Assembly: GCA_030374735.1 (NCBI GenBank)
Contig: JASCIV010000113.1
Span: 1,643 to 44,848 of the forward strand
Reading direction: 5' to 3'
From: Gracilaria caudata
Taxonomy: Eukaryota > Rhodophyta > Florideophyceae > Gracilariales > Gracilariaceae
DNA length: 43,206 nt
In this document: piece after piece, positions 1 to 9,614 of the stretch
Layout: the number at the start of each line of letters is the position of its first letter
How positions within the stretch are numbered: the stretch's first letter is position 1
Notes under the pieces: model-generated
Seen by the model: only the letters and a program-made list of their open reading frames with translations
The model's database searches: none
Told to the model about the DNA's origin: nothing
Translations under genes and position numbers: made by a program

Positions 1-59
1 GTTTTTGAAAGATTTTTCTTAGAAATCGGATCAAATCAATCAGTTTTGCCCTGTGTATG

Positions 60-639
60 GAGCTTTGCTATTATGCTTCAGTTCTGTAGTCGAAAGTTGG
101 AAACACTCTCATCCAACTGTTTTTGACCGAAATATGACGCAACTCTATTCACATGAGCAAGAAACTTCTGCCATGGCTTACCTTCCTTGAAAAAGTCAGT
201 GACATCTAGTGCAATAGTATGAACCACGCATCATGCAGATCAAACGTAGTTCGTCATTAACACTATCGCAAGAGCAGAAAAGGCCTCGTTGTCGCTGGTT
301 GCGGTAGAAACATGAATATCATCACTGTCAACTATAGAACGTTCGTTGAAAACGTTCTCCATAATGTAACGCAGTTGACCGGAATTCTTCGAAGCGTTTC
401 CAGTGTTCAACGTAGTCAGAGGAAAACTTTACATCAACCAGTTGTTGTCAATAAAGTGCCAAGTAATACCATATAGATGCCCCTAGTGCTGCACTCCAGT
501 CATCCACAATCAGACTTCCTGTGAATGCGGCTGTCGCTGAAGCCTTTAGAAATTTGCACACTGGATTGTATGTGCTGTACAGAGCCTTCTCTTGTGAGTT
601 TTTGCTGGAAAAGTGCGCCCGTCCGCCGAAGACATCCAC
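60..639 (-). pseudogene. Relic of a hAT-like transposase (fragment)
   Basis: Read on the minus strand, several short open stretches in shifting frames look like one decayed transposase. From about 639 to 450 there is a stretch ending in DDWSAALGASIWYYLALY. From about 405 to 60 another frame gives a Ser/Asp-rich acidic stretch, then CVVHTIALDVTDFF and a segment with VNRVASYFGQ. The order (a DxW motif, an acidic linker, then a C-x2-H with a nearby Asp and a hydrophobic helix) resembles the RNase H-fold and following helical region of hAT-superfamily transposases. Stops and at least one frame change interrupt it and no start codon is seen, so it cannot encode an active enzyme. The family call is by pattern only. 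Confidence 0.4.
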
Positions 640-730
640 AAGTCCTAACCACTGTCAGTTTCATTGACTTCTATTGAAATTATAATAGTGAGGAATGTAC
701 TCTCAAAAAATAAACAATTTCAGGTGCATT

Positions 731-1279
731 GCCAAGTTAGTCATTGACGCTGACGGTCACGAAATCCGGATCGAGTTCCTGCGTGTCAAAAATGTGGAAG
801 CGTCGGCCTATGAAATCTAATTTCGTAGCGGCCAAGACCCGGTCCGAAACGCAGTGCCCGCGGGAGTTAATGTCAGCTCGTTCACAGCGGAGGTTCTAGC
901 AATGACGGCGGCGCTTAAAAGTTTGCCTAATGATTTCGAAGGTTGCATCCGTGTTTTCACGGACTCCCGCTCAACCGTCGATGCGCTGCAGGGTGACTAA
1001 AGGCGTCAGGCGTTTTCTGTGCAGCCTCTCGGTAACGAACTACAGTTAAAGCTGCACCCGGTAGCGAGCTACCTAGAGAACAAGATCTTGCGCTGCGATT
1101 GTGCGCTACGAGTCAAAAAAGACGGCGAGCAGGTTATGTTCCGTTGTCCTTTGACAACTGCGAGCCGACGCGAAAATTTTCGCGGTCGTCGAGAGTACCG
1201 CCAAAAATCACTTAGAGATTTGATATTGGATGCGGCACGTCGATTTCTGGCCTTTTTAAGGAGAGAGAAGTACCTTTAG
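731..1279 (+). pseudogene. Decayed retrotransposon RNase H domain (3' end of pol)
   Basis: A single frame runs from 731 to the stop at 1279 but is cut by TAA codons at 818-820 and 998-1000. Between them it reads AGVNVSSFTAEVLAMTAAL and, further on, VFTDSRSTVDALQ, which match the Glu and second Asp blocks of retroelement RNase H domains; the first acidic block may be DADG near 745. The C-terminal part is basic (RRENFRGRREYRQK) and ends just before an AATAAA at 1321-1326. This looks like the 3' end of the pol gene of a non-LTR or LTR retroelement that has been inactivated by point mutations without losing its frame. The upstream reverse transcriptase is not in the window. Confidence 0.5.
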
Positions 1280-1348
1280 GTGCTGCTTGGTTGTGTTAGG
1301 AATTAGAACACAACTTTCACAATAAAGAAGAAGATTTTTGACTAGTAG

Positions 1349-2589
1349 CTACAAATCTACAAAGCATTGAACGGAGTATTCCTTGTTCTCCTTAACACTT
1401 TCTATCAGGTCATCCCGCAACACTTTGAATGCAGTCGGCGTCGTCATATGCTGTTCTTTAACATGAAAGGCTTCCAAGTCGATTCCGTGCTCTTGTATCT
1501 CTACAATTCTTTCTTCATTATGTAAAGTTTGTTCGGCACGTGAAACGTTCGCGTTGTTCATTTCCAAATCTTATAACTCTCCGACAGTATGAAACTCTGC
1601 ACCTTCCCCCGCTTGATCCGCAGCGAGATCTCCGTTCTGGTTCATCCTGACAAGCATATGATGCAAAATTACACACACTACACTTACCATAACTATGTCT
1701 TCCTTGTACCAGCGGTGACTTTCTCGCCATTTCACCTGGAACCTAGACTGCAAAACGCCGAAAGCTCTCCCAATATCCTTTCTGAGACCTTCTTTTCTTT
1801 TTGTATGACCGGTTTCTTCTTCATCTGAAGAATGATGCATAGGTTTTGCAAACTATGGCCAGTCGGGGTATATCCCATCGGCAAGATAGTACGGCAGCAC
1901 TCTCGATGCCACTGCTCCTGTAATTCTGTAGTTAGTAGAAAGCCTAAATTTATACGTACCGTTGAGAATATCATTAAACAATGGAGAAACTGCGAGCATA
2001 GTCTTGTCGTTGTTTGTTCCACACCTTCCTGTGAACCAGTGCCAAATGTATAAATCGCGATCGTACCACGCCTCAATTTGAATCGTAGCAAGTTTACTCT
2101 CTTTCGTGTTGTCATACTGCCCCTTTAAAGCATATGGACAGTTCTTCCACTCCAGTTTGCTGCAATCAATAGCTCCAACACATCCAGCGAATCCATACTC
2201 TTTATAGCGATACTGTATGCTGTCCAATTCAGCAGTAGATGATCTTCTGTTCAAAAACCTATTTCCGTAAAGATCGATGATGTGCTGGCAAAAGAATTTA
2301 TAGTACTGACAAAGCGTTTCGGCCGACATTCTTGCAGCATCGTCCCTGTCATCAAATGATATTTCGGTTCCAATTCTTCGAAGACAGGCTAACAACTTGA
2401 TTTCGCTTCTGATACATATTCTTTCTGCTGCATCGTGTCTTATACACCACACATGAGGGTATTAGTCAGTCAAGGCTTTCGAAATACGGTAAACGATATT
2501 TTTGGGTATCCGAAAGCGTCTGTGAAACATTCTCTTGTTGTAAAGCGGATTAGTGCTAAGATAGTCCCTAATCCATGTGCTAGTACCGT
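1349..2589 (-). pseudogene. PIF/Harbinger-type DDE transposase pseudogene
   Basis: One continuous minus-strand frame encodes a protein of roughly 410 codons related to PIF/Harbinger (DDE_Tnp_4) transposases. Visible family blocks are an N-terminal FHRRFRIPKNIVYRI, GFAGCVGAIDCSKLEW (first catalytic Asp in AID), the linker DRDLYIWHWF followed by GTNNDKTML (second Asp in NND), and AFGVLQSRF near the third catalytic region. The C-terminus carries LRDDLIESV. Three in-frame stops break it: TAA at 2462-2464, TAG at 1853-1855 and TAA at 1571-1573. No frameshift is needed to read across the whole length, so decay is by nonsense mutations only. Such transposases need a separate Myb/SANT-like partner protein, which I do not see here. 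No terminal inverted repeats were recognised. Confidence 0.75.
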
Positions 2590-2599
2590 GATTAATGTT

Positions 2600-3725
2600 T
2601 GGACTTTCAGGCTGTTTACCTTTTCATTTAAGACCTTGGACATTACTCTGTTGAATTTCGTTCTCACAAACAACAGCTTCCAAAACGCATACTGTTGTTT
2701 TTATTTGAATCAAACTGGCTAGAAGTGTATTTCTTCTTGTTCTACGGTTTCAGATGGTCGAAAGATTCATGTCCTGATTGTTTATGCGATCAAACCACGC
2801 AGACAGACAAGGTATTGAACGCTGCACGCAAGATGGGTTCGGAATGACTGCTTGATCTTGGGAGTACAAATGTTGGGTACCTGTGGGCAAAATCTATATT
2901 CAAATTCCCACTGGTTGAGTTGCCAGCGGTGTATAACATTTTTTTGTGGTGCATTTGAACTTTTTAGGAGATAAATTTTACCCCACTGGTAGACATGCTC
3001 TTAGTGTTTCTTCTATTATAGTTAGAGGACTTTTTAAACCACTTGGACCAGCTGCCGTGCATTTTTTCTCTATTCTTTTCGCTCAAGCGAAGAGCAATCT
3101 AGAGCGCCTAGAAGTGCCTCCCGGACAAGCTCTCCTTTCTAAGACGCGGAAGTCCGTAGTCATTGGAAACATATATCTTCGGAAAACCAAAGTCGAAGTC
3201 CTTACAAATTCAGCCTTTGTAATAACCAAAAAGTCCGAAACTATCTTTATAAATAAAATGATTGGTATTCGACGTCTGTAAGATTTGTTTCGATTTACAG
3301 GTTTACGTCGCAGTTCTAGAACATTTTTGGTTTTATTCTGTCAAATATGTGCGCAAATCCACAACTTTTCAACTCACTTCCACGAAACGTGTTATATTTG
3401 TAAAGCAGCGAAGGAGAAGAAACTTACGTATATAACTTTGTTTCCTTTTTGTATTTCCGTGAAGAAATAGAACGCATGTTCAAAGACCAAAGTTTTGAGT
3501 AGAGGCTCTTGATCGCGGTGGAGAAAGAAAGTTGTGGAGGAAAAAGGGCCAGAAGACACATGAGCTGCCAGATCGTACTGGTTCTCTGTCTGAAGACGTG
3601 TCCTCCAAATCCAACTGACACCGCATTTATTGCCTTAAACCATTGTGCTTTGAAGCTGCATGCTGTAGGCCTAGCTTGGCGGAGGCGCCCTTTGTTATGG
3701 ATTTTCGTTGATCCCCTCGGAGATC
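2600..3725. other. Intergenic, no supported gene
   Basis: The plus strand holds an open frame from 2946 to 3281 (111 codons) but it starts with GTG, lacks a domain I recognise and has atypical composition. The rest is AT-rich. The upstream part (2600-2750) may belong to the Harbinger element. No RNA gene or repeat was recognised. Confidence 0.4.
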
Positions 3726-3729
3726 CTAC

Positions 3730-4812
3730 CTACGGCCATGAAGTGGATGACGCTCCCGGTGAGTCTTCGGAGGCAAGTCTAGTTACATTGTCGAAAGTCT
3801 CCACCTTCAAAGTCTTCTTGAGTTCTGGTCCCAGCTCCTTGCCATTGCTAGCCCACCAAAACGGATCGCTCAAGTCAATCAGTATCCATCTCTGAGAAGC
3901 AATATACAACAACAAGGGCGATATCGTGAACAAACCACACACAACACCGACAAGAGCAAGAATAGAGGTTGGGACATCCGTTCCCTCTTTTACACCAACT
4001 GGAAACTCGCACCTCTGCCGCACAATATTCGTAAACAGTATTCTCCGCAAATGTAGTTCTTCGTGGACAGCATCATACATTTGTAGATCAAGCATGGTTT
4101 CCACTACTCTGGGGATCAATGGTTCTATTGATGTATATAACCTGGTCACCAGAAAAGGTACGGGGGCTTCCCAATTTGGTTCCACGAGATGGTTTCCGTG
4201 GAAAAAAAGGTCTTCCTCAAATCCGTAAAGAATACAAAGTTCCGTTTCTTGCTCTTGGTCCATGTCGCTCTCTTCAGGATTTAAGCAGTCGTCAAGCAAT
4301 TCCACTTTCCTACATCTCTTGCTCATCTCTGACGGCAATTTCATCAATCGCAGAGTGTTGTTGTACTCGAAAATGGCCTCTTCTCCACAAGAAACATCAT
4401 TTGAATTTACATTTACGCTTCCGAGTCGTTGCCGAAAAACGGTTCCATTAATATCCAAACAGGTGAACGATATCAGCTCTGCTTTGGCATCTCTTTCAGT
4501 GGGACGTGAGAGATTTTGAGTAATGGGCACCATGCTGAGACAATCTTGCTCGGCCAAGACATCCCGCAGCTTCGTCGATGAAAAGTAAGACGTCAGAGTT
4601 TCCAGTCCAACAAACGAGAGCAGTACGGCTATGGATATAAGTTTCAGTCGTAGACAATGTCTGTAGAGGTACACGGGTTTGTTCATGCGTAGAGCGTGAC
4701 TTTCAAAGATGCGATTGAGATTCGTCGCCATCACAAGAGCCCCAAGTTCTGCGATAACGAACGAGAATGTGATAATGAGGCTCACGAACTGTCCTCGCAA
4801 AGGGATGAACAT
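3730..4812 (-). CDS. Three-helix membrane protein with luminal/extracellular Cys-rich domain, unknown function
   Basis: 360 residues from an ATG at 4812 to TAG at 3730-3732. I do not recognise the family. Hydrophobic segments lie at about residues 9-30, 57-77 and 283-304. Between the second and third is a roughly 200-residue hydrophilic domain with Cys at 91, 118, 142, 167, 176, 193 and 268 and N-glycosylation sequons at N100, N122 and N151, which suggests this part faces the lumen or outside. The C-terminal 55 residues would then be cytosolic, with the sequence DPFWWASNGKELG and an acidic-Ser tail. Intron-free, with the codon use of the neighbouring genes. The plus-strand frames at 3509-4519 are antisense shadows. 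A receptor or transporter accessory role is possible but nothing in the sequence proves it. Confidence 0.8.
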   Translation of the reverse strand: MFIPLRGQFVSLIITFSFVIAELGALVMATNLNRIFESHALRMNKPVYLYRHCLRLKLISIAVLLSFVGLETLTSYFSSTKLRDVLAEQDCLSMVPITQNLSRPTERDAKAELISFTCLDINGTVFRQRLGSVNVNSNDVSCGEEAIFEYNNTLRLMKLPSEMSKRCRKVELLDDCLNPEESDMDQEQETELCILYGFEEDLFFHGNHLVEPNWEAPVPFLVTRLYTSIEPLIPRVVETMLDLQMYDAVHEELHLRRILFTNIVRQRCEFPVGVKEGTDVPTSILALVGVVCGLFTISPLLLYIASQRWILIDLSDPFWWASNGKELGPELKKTLKVETFDNVTRLASEDSPGASSTSWP

Positions 4813-5591
4813 GATGACTCTCCGATTGAGTGAACAAACGTGAGAGGTGGTAAGTCTCTTAATATGAGCTTGCTTCGCGGCATGCCATCCTGAACGTAAA
4901 TATATGCGAGCTAGCCGGCAAAGTGCTAAGTAAGACCGATTTCATGATGGTCATCGAAAACAGGTGCATTGAAAGAAGCCGCAACAATGCGTTTTGAACC
5001 GGAAATGCGGATGAGAGACAACTGTCAAAAAACCCAGCCCTAAATGCTGCCGTGTCATAGAATCACCCGTAAAAGAGGTGCGTGTCAAGGCGTTGTTGCG
5101 TTTCATCGTGTACCGCTCCGTACGCACTATCACCTAGTAAAGGAGAGAGGGGTAGTAGGAACTTCTCATCTTTGATAAGTGCTCATATTGCAGTTAGCAG
5201 AAAGCACCGAATCTGCGAATATGGATGCGCCCAGATTCGGTGCTAACTGCTAACTTCTAACTGCCAACATTCTCATTTTGTCGTGTTGTAGAACCGCAGC
5301 TGTATGTACGAAGGTAGCGTTCTGTTCGTAGATTTCTGTGTTTTCTTCAGTATCAACGTAACCTGCTGCCTGGATAAAAAAATTCACGGAAAGGAAAACT
5401 TGCTTGACAGCTACTCTTCGTTGATGAATTTGCGAGGACGTCTTACCCTTTACACAATTCTCCTCGGATACATGTGGCTGTCGCCGCGGTTCATAAGGGC
5501 CCACTTCGTTCTTTCTTGCCTTTCCCGCCCAACTCAAGCCAAACAAACCACATCTTAACTCTCTTCTACCATTCGTTCTTGTGGCAAAGAC
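4813..5591. other. Intergenic between divergent genes, with hairpin
   Basis: This 780-bp gap separates the minus-strand membrane protein gene from the plus-strand Gly-rich gene and so must hold both promoters. No clear TATA box was seen. Its main feature is the near-perfect hairpin at 5193-5254, listed separately. Short open frames here have no recognisable content. Confidence 0.5.
5193..5254. repeat. 62-nt near-perfect inverted repeat (hairpin)
   Basis: Outer arms GTTAGCAG (5193-5200) and CTGCTAAC (5247-5254) pair over 8 bp; after a symmetrical 3x3 internal loop (aaa/taa), inner arms GCACCGAATCTG (5204-5215) and CAGATTCGGTGC (5232-5243) pair over 12 bp. The loop is 16 nt. It lies in an intergenic gap. 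It could be a small foldback element, a pre-small-RNA or a protein-binding palindrome; the sequence alone cannot decide. Confidence 0.8.
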
Positions 5592-6458
5592 ATGCGTTCT
5601 TGCTCAGGCTCCACTATGGAAGTTGTTCGACTCAGCACCTTTCTTTGGATATCGATTTGCTTCTGCGTTGCTTCTGGAGAACTGGCGGTTTGTGGCAAGA
5701 AAGGAGCCTGTCTTTTGTGGAGCGGTGAAGAGATCGAGTGCGCTTTCCTTCCAAGAAATGAAACATTCCTGTTTTTGTTGAATGTCGAGAAGAACGAATA
5801 TGGGACGCTTGTGACTAGAGCTGTTTGGAATACGGAAGGCAAATTACTGCTTGATCAAACTGAGAGCGATCATGACTCCAAGACCAACTCAAACGACCTT
5901 GTGTGTCATCTCAGGAGTTGTGAACATGGGCGACATCAGCCAACTTCAGCAAATGAAGGCAGAAAAGGAAACACATTTGGAGATTTTCAACGAAACTTGC
6001 GAAAAGACAGGGCATCCGGATGCGCCGACATTCTCGCAGCGCTTGGAGAAATTGGATCTTCGACAAGCGGAGGAAGGGATGGTAGCACATCAGAGAGTTT
6101 TGAAGGCATCAGAGCGGCTAGATTTTCCGGAGACGTTTGGGGTTCCGAAGGCAATGGAGGACTTGGGGAGGGGGTGTCCAGAGGTAATGGAATGCTTGAT
6201 TATGGTGGAACATTCGGAGAGAACGGAGGGGGTGCTGGATCGTGGGACTTTGGGGGGTTGGTCGAAGGAGGCTCTGGGTTTGATGAGGTTGCGGGGTCGG
6301 AAGCCGCTGGGGATGGAGGGGGAGGTTCTCCTGGAAACGGAGGGGGAGGCTGTACTTGGGGAAACGGGGGTTCTGGAAGCGGAGGCTCAGGAGGATACGG
6401 CGGTTGCCAGGTGAGACCAGTGCGGGTACGCGTGCGCATCCGCATGTGCTGCGCGTAG
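5592..6458 (+). CDS. Secreted glycine-rich protein, unknown function
   Basis: 288 residues from ATG 5592; a second in-frame ATG at 5616 gives a cleaner signal peptide (MEVVRLSTFLWISICFCVASG), so the true start may be there. After the signal come about 70 residues with Cys at CGKKGACLLW and IECAF, a polar middle, and from about residue 150 a Gly/Ser-rich tail with runs such as GGGGSPGNGGGG and GGSGSGGSGGYGG. A possible splice donor (CAG/GTGAGA at 6410-6411) lies 48 nt before the stop, so the last 16 basic residues may be intronic. The +1 frame (5851-6414) is also open and gives a plausible Glu/Leu-rich protein; I prefer the Gly-rich frame because a shifted GGN-rich frame naturally gives Glu/Val/Ala. 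A structural cell-wall or extracellular-matrix role is typical of such proteins but is inferred. It does not share the MRQGG and GLDGLRG motifs of the 29-40 kb family. Confidence 0.55.
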   Translation: MRSCSGSTMEVVRLSTFLWISICFCVASGELAVCGKKGACLLWSGEEIECAFLPRNETFLFLLNVEKNEYGTLVTRAVWNTEGKLLLDQTESDHDSKTNSNDLVCHLRSCEHGRHQPTSANEGRKGNTFGDFQRNLRKDRASGCADILAALGEIGSSTSGGRDGSTSESFEGIRAARFSGDVWGSEGNGGLGEGVSRGNGMLDYGGTFGENGGGAGSWDFGGLVEGGSGFDEVAGSEAAGDGGGGSPGNGGGGCTWGNGGSGSGGSGGYGGCQVRPVRVRVRIRMCCA

Positions 6459-6575
6459 ATCAAACTGTAATTCACACAGCAGCGTCAGCTGCTCCTCCCT
6501 TCGACAAAGCTTTACGTGTCCAGCGCACCCACGTGGCCGTCGTGGACAGCGCTGTCTCAAAGCGCTCCCACGCGC

Positions 6576-8624
6576 TCACGCACCCGAGCCGGCCAGCCGC
6601 CGCGCCAGCACGTGCGCGTACTCCGAGTCGCCCGCCACCCACCGCGCCTCCCACCGCTCCGTCTCGTCGCGCACAACCGTCAGCTCCCCCGTCTCGCACA
6701 GCTCCGTCCACTCCAAGCCCCACCGGGAGCCCATCGCCGTCCTGGCCTTGCGCACAGCCGCCTCCCTCGTCGCCACCGTGCCCACCGTCTTCCGCTCCGG
6801 CTCCACGTACGAGTGGAAGCCGCTGGGTGGATAGCCGAACTCCACCTCCACCAGCCAACGCCCGCGCGCCACGCACACGCGCGTGGCCGTCACGCGGCTG
6901 TACTGCGAGTCCGGCGGACTCCACAGCGCCTCCCACTTCGTCGCGTTGTCGCACACAATTTGCAGATCGCCGCCTTGCACAAGATCTTCCCACGGGTAGT
7001 CCTCGTTTCCCACGTTGGTCTTGCCAACCCTCACAGCTTCGCCGCGAGTGCCGAACTCTCCAAGATTGCGATTTGTGGGCTCCATGTACGAGTGGAAGCC
7101 GTCCGGAAAGAATCCTTGCTCGTGAACCAGCGTCCACACGAAGTCACCGCCGCCGCTAGCGCTCGATTTCGCGCCGCGTTGAACGCCGGCGTTTGCCACG
7201 ACTTGCCGTGCTGCGCGAGTGCTTGCAGAGGGTGCTGCGTCCATCCAGTTGATCGCCATGCCGGTAGACTTGCGCGCCGTCTGCTTGACTCGCCGTGCCT
7301 GCCGCGCTGGTGCCGCCGCACGTGCACCGTCGGGCACATGTTCGAGCTTGATGCCCGTGGACTTGGGCGGTGGAGCGAAGAGGCCGGCGTGAATCGCCTC
7401 GGCCTTTGCAGCCTGTGGCATACCGCTTGACTTGCGCGCCGTTTGTTTGACGCGTCTAGCGCGCGTGGTGGGAGCGACGGTCATGGACGCCCTCGCTTGC
7501 GTTGCACTCGCAGCGTGCGAGCCACTCGCCACATTAGCGCCTGCGCTTCCTGCCACACCAGGGGCTTGGACAACACTGGGAAGGCTTGCGCACGCGCCGT
7601 GCAGCGGGGGGACCATCTGCTGCGGTGCAACGCCGTAGTACTCGAGAGCGAGCTGGTTCATCTCCTGCTGTGCAGCCTGCATACCCGCCTGATATGCTTC
7701 GTTCAACAAACGCGCGTTCACCACATCATCCACTTCGCACTTGACTCGTTTGGAACGCTTGGTATCCTCGCGTTTGCTCCTCTTTTTGATGGTCGACTGC
7801 ACGCGGAGCTTGGGTTCGCGCTTGGTCGCGGTCGGTTGCTTTTTCACTGCTTTTGCTGCAGTTGAGCTTGTGGGCGCGTCAGTGTTTCTCTTCGGTGTGG
7901 CTTTGGTTGCGACGGCGGATGCGCGTTTTCGTTTCGGCGTTGCTGCGTTTGAGGTGGATTCTGCGGCTGTTTGACTCTGAGTGGTAGACGACTTGGAGGT
8001 GGGCGCTTTGCTTTTGGGCTTGGTCTTGGTCGCAAATCTTGGCGAGACGCGTTTGGTTTCGGACTTCACTTTTGATGGCGTCTTTGTCGTGGTTGCCCTC
8101 GCACCGGCGGGGGTTGACTTCGATTTCGGTGTGGTGGCGGCGCTTACCTTCTTCTCTGTCTTCGCGGCGATGATCTTCGTAGCCGCGGCCTTCGTGCGAG
8201 CTTTCTTTGCAGCGCCTGTCGGTGTCGCAACCTTGCTAGCCCCGCGTTTCAGAGGCGACGACGTACCCACCCCGTTCGTGTTGACCTCCGACTTGGTGGT
8301 CACGCCCCTCGCTTTTGCCTTCGCCTTTGCCGCGCCAGCAGCAGTCTTGCTCGTCTGCTTCGAAGCTTTACTCGTCGCAGAGGCGGTCTTCTTCCTTCTT
8401 GCAGCAACGCCCGCAGACTTGCTCTTCTTCTGAATGGTCTTCGAAACCTTTGGTAAAAGCGGTCCGCCACCATCCAACGTCTCTTCGATGACTTCGGTGG
8501 TAACGGTTCGTTTGGACTCGCCGCCACTGTCACCGCCGAACAACTGCTCCGTGGTGACGGTTTTCACGACGCGCCGTACGAGCTTCGGCTCCCTCGACGC
8601 GGTGGCGGCTTTCCTGGGAGCCAT
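6576..8624 (-). CDS. Basic Lys/Ala-rich nuclear-type protein with two histone H3-tail motifs and a duplicated C-terminal domain
   Basis: 682 residues from ATG 8624 (MAPRKAATA...) to TGA at 6576-6578; the open frame extends 80 codons upstream but without an ATG. Residues 1-300 are rich in Lys, Ala, Thr and Ser, like linker histones, with several nuclear-localisation-type clusters (KKRSKREDTKRSKRVK at 280-295). Residues 391-401 read RVKQTARKSSG and 445-455 read RVKQTARKSTG, reproducing histone H3 residues K4-G12 (KQTARKSTG) apart from S400 in the first copy; a third, shorter PKSTG is at 420-424. Residues 496-580 and 588-676 are two copies of an unrecognised domain of about 85 residues, sharing GFHSYxEP, a TRExAV-type helix, WE/WT and WEA-W-x-Y-x3-A. 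The convergent upstream neighbour is the Gly-rich gene, only about 120 bp away. A chromatin role is inferred from composition and the H3-like motifs; the family is unknown to me. Confidence 0.8.
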   Translation of the reverse strand: MAPRKAATASREPKLVRRVVKTVTTEQLFGGDSGGESKRTVTTEVIEETLDGGGPLLPKVSKTIQKKSKSAGVAARRKKTASATSKASKQTSKTAAGAAKAKAKARGVTTKSEVNTNGVGTSSPLKRGASKVATPTGAAKKARTKAAATKIIAAKTEKKVSAATTPKSKSTPAGARATTTKTPSKVKSETKRVSPRFATKTKPKSKAPTSKSSTTQSQTAAESTSNAATPKRKRASAVATKATPKRNTDAPTSSTAAKAVKKQPTATKREPKLRVQSTIKKRSKREDTKRSKRVKCEVDDVVNARLLNEAYQAGMQAAQQEMNQLALEYYGVAPQQMVPPLHGACASLPSVVQAPGVAGSAGANVASGSHAASATQARASMTVAPTTRARRVKQTARKSSGMPQAAKAEAIHAGLFAPPPKSTGIKLEHVPDGARAAAPARQARRVKQTARKSTGMAINWMDAAPSASTRAARQVVANAGVQRGAKSSASGGGDFVWTLVHEQGFFPDGFHSYMEPTNRNLGEFGTRGEAVRVGKTNVGNEDYPWEDLVQGGDLQIVCDNATKWEALWSPPDSQYSRVTATRVCVARGRWLVEVEFGYPPSGFHSYVEPERKTVGTVATREAAVRKARTAMGSRWGLEWTELCETGELTVVRDETERWEARWVAGDSEYAHVLARRLAGSGA

Positions 8625-9614
8625 TGTCGAGTGACGGTTGCGCGCGGGGATGGCGCGGGGGATGGGGGGGGATTGCGGTGATGACGGCGGGGCGGGCGAG
8701 AAAGAGCGAACGGTGGGTGGTGGGGTCGATGGTAGACTTCGGCGGAGGGCATGTGTGGCGCTGCCGATCTCTAGGACGGGGGACAGAGATGACCGTTCAC
8801 GCGTCTGCGCGTTGTACACGTGCAACGACTTGTGAACTCTTTCTTTTGATCTAATTAGATTCAAACCGAAGCAATCCCATGGAAAGGATCAATCGCAAAT
8901 TACGCCGCTGTTCCCACGGCAAACGCACCAAGGCAGATAGAGTCTGTAGATCATAGATACCTGTCGAAGCGAAGCCAAGAAACAGCAACTGAAGGAGGCC
9001 TGCCCAGACATGTCGCCTGTGTTGGTCCTGATTGCCATAGCGGTTCCAACTCTTGCTTTCGCACTTGTCCTGTCATCTCTGGGATTGTAACGAGCGCACA
9101 GTCACTCTTGTACTTCCGTCTGCCACGTGCAACCTCCCCCCCGTATAGCACGCTCAATCATAAGACGGACTAATCCAACATCGACAACGATTTGATAGTG
9201 GTACAGTCAGGCGGCTTGACAAGAGCTTCACAACCTACGCGTTTCACGTGCCACAAGAGCAATGATGGCACTGGCGTGCTTTCTCTCAGCACTGGAGGTA
9301 CGTGCCTTTGCCTTTCGGGGTGCATCTAGAGGCAATGGTGAAGCTCAAGCGTCCGATTGGCGAACAAGTCTTACGCAGCTTACGTTTGCGTTTCAATCTT
9401 GTGCGCTGCCGTGACTGCGACATGGTCGCCGGCTGCCCATGTTTATTATCACGAGGATGTTTGCACTATCCTGACTATTCATGACCGCATTTCCTCTTGC
9501 TCTCGCCTTTCTCCTTTTCTCCCCACCCCGCTTCTCCCATTTTCTTTTCCCTTTGTTGGAGAGAGAGTTACGTCTCAGTGCTCGTGTAGTGCATTCAAGA
9601 ATCCCTTATTCAGA
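8625..9614. other. Intergenic/promoter region between the H3-motif gene (-) and the ammonium transporter (+)
   Basis: The part next to 8624 is GC-rich with a G-run near 8660. ACACGTGC (G-box-like) occurs at about 8816. Between 9480 and 9560 the plus strand is strongly pyrimidine-rich just before the transporter ATG, which could be a promoter element or the 3' end of a 5' intron. The frame 9342-9614 is open but contains no ATG. No other gene is supported. Confidence 0.45.

Noticed and set aside
731..2589. Possible reassignment of TAA/TAG as sense codons, since the transposon relics are interrupted only by these
   Set aside because: The intact pseudokinase gene at 18686 ends with TAA and the membrane protein gene at 3730 ends with TAG, so both act as normal stops.
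5851..6414. Glu/Leu-rich 187-codon frame overlapping the Gly-rich gene
   Set aside because: A +1 reading of GGN-rich sequence gives Glu, Val and Ala automatically, and the overlapping frame has the signal peptide. Kept only as an alternative.
6356..7430. Long Pro/Arg/Ala-rich plus-strand frames opposite the H3-motif gene
   Set aside because: Composition typical of the antisense of a GC-rich coding region; no recognisable motif.
7981..8433. Val/Phe/Ala-rich 150-codon plus-strand frame resembling a membrane protein
   Set aside because: It is the antisense of a Lys/Ala/Thr-rich stretch (AAG read as CTT, GCN as NGC) and has no start context of its own.
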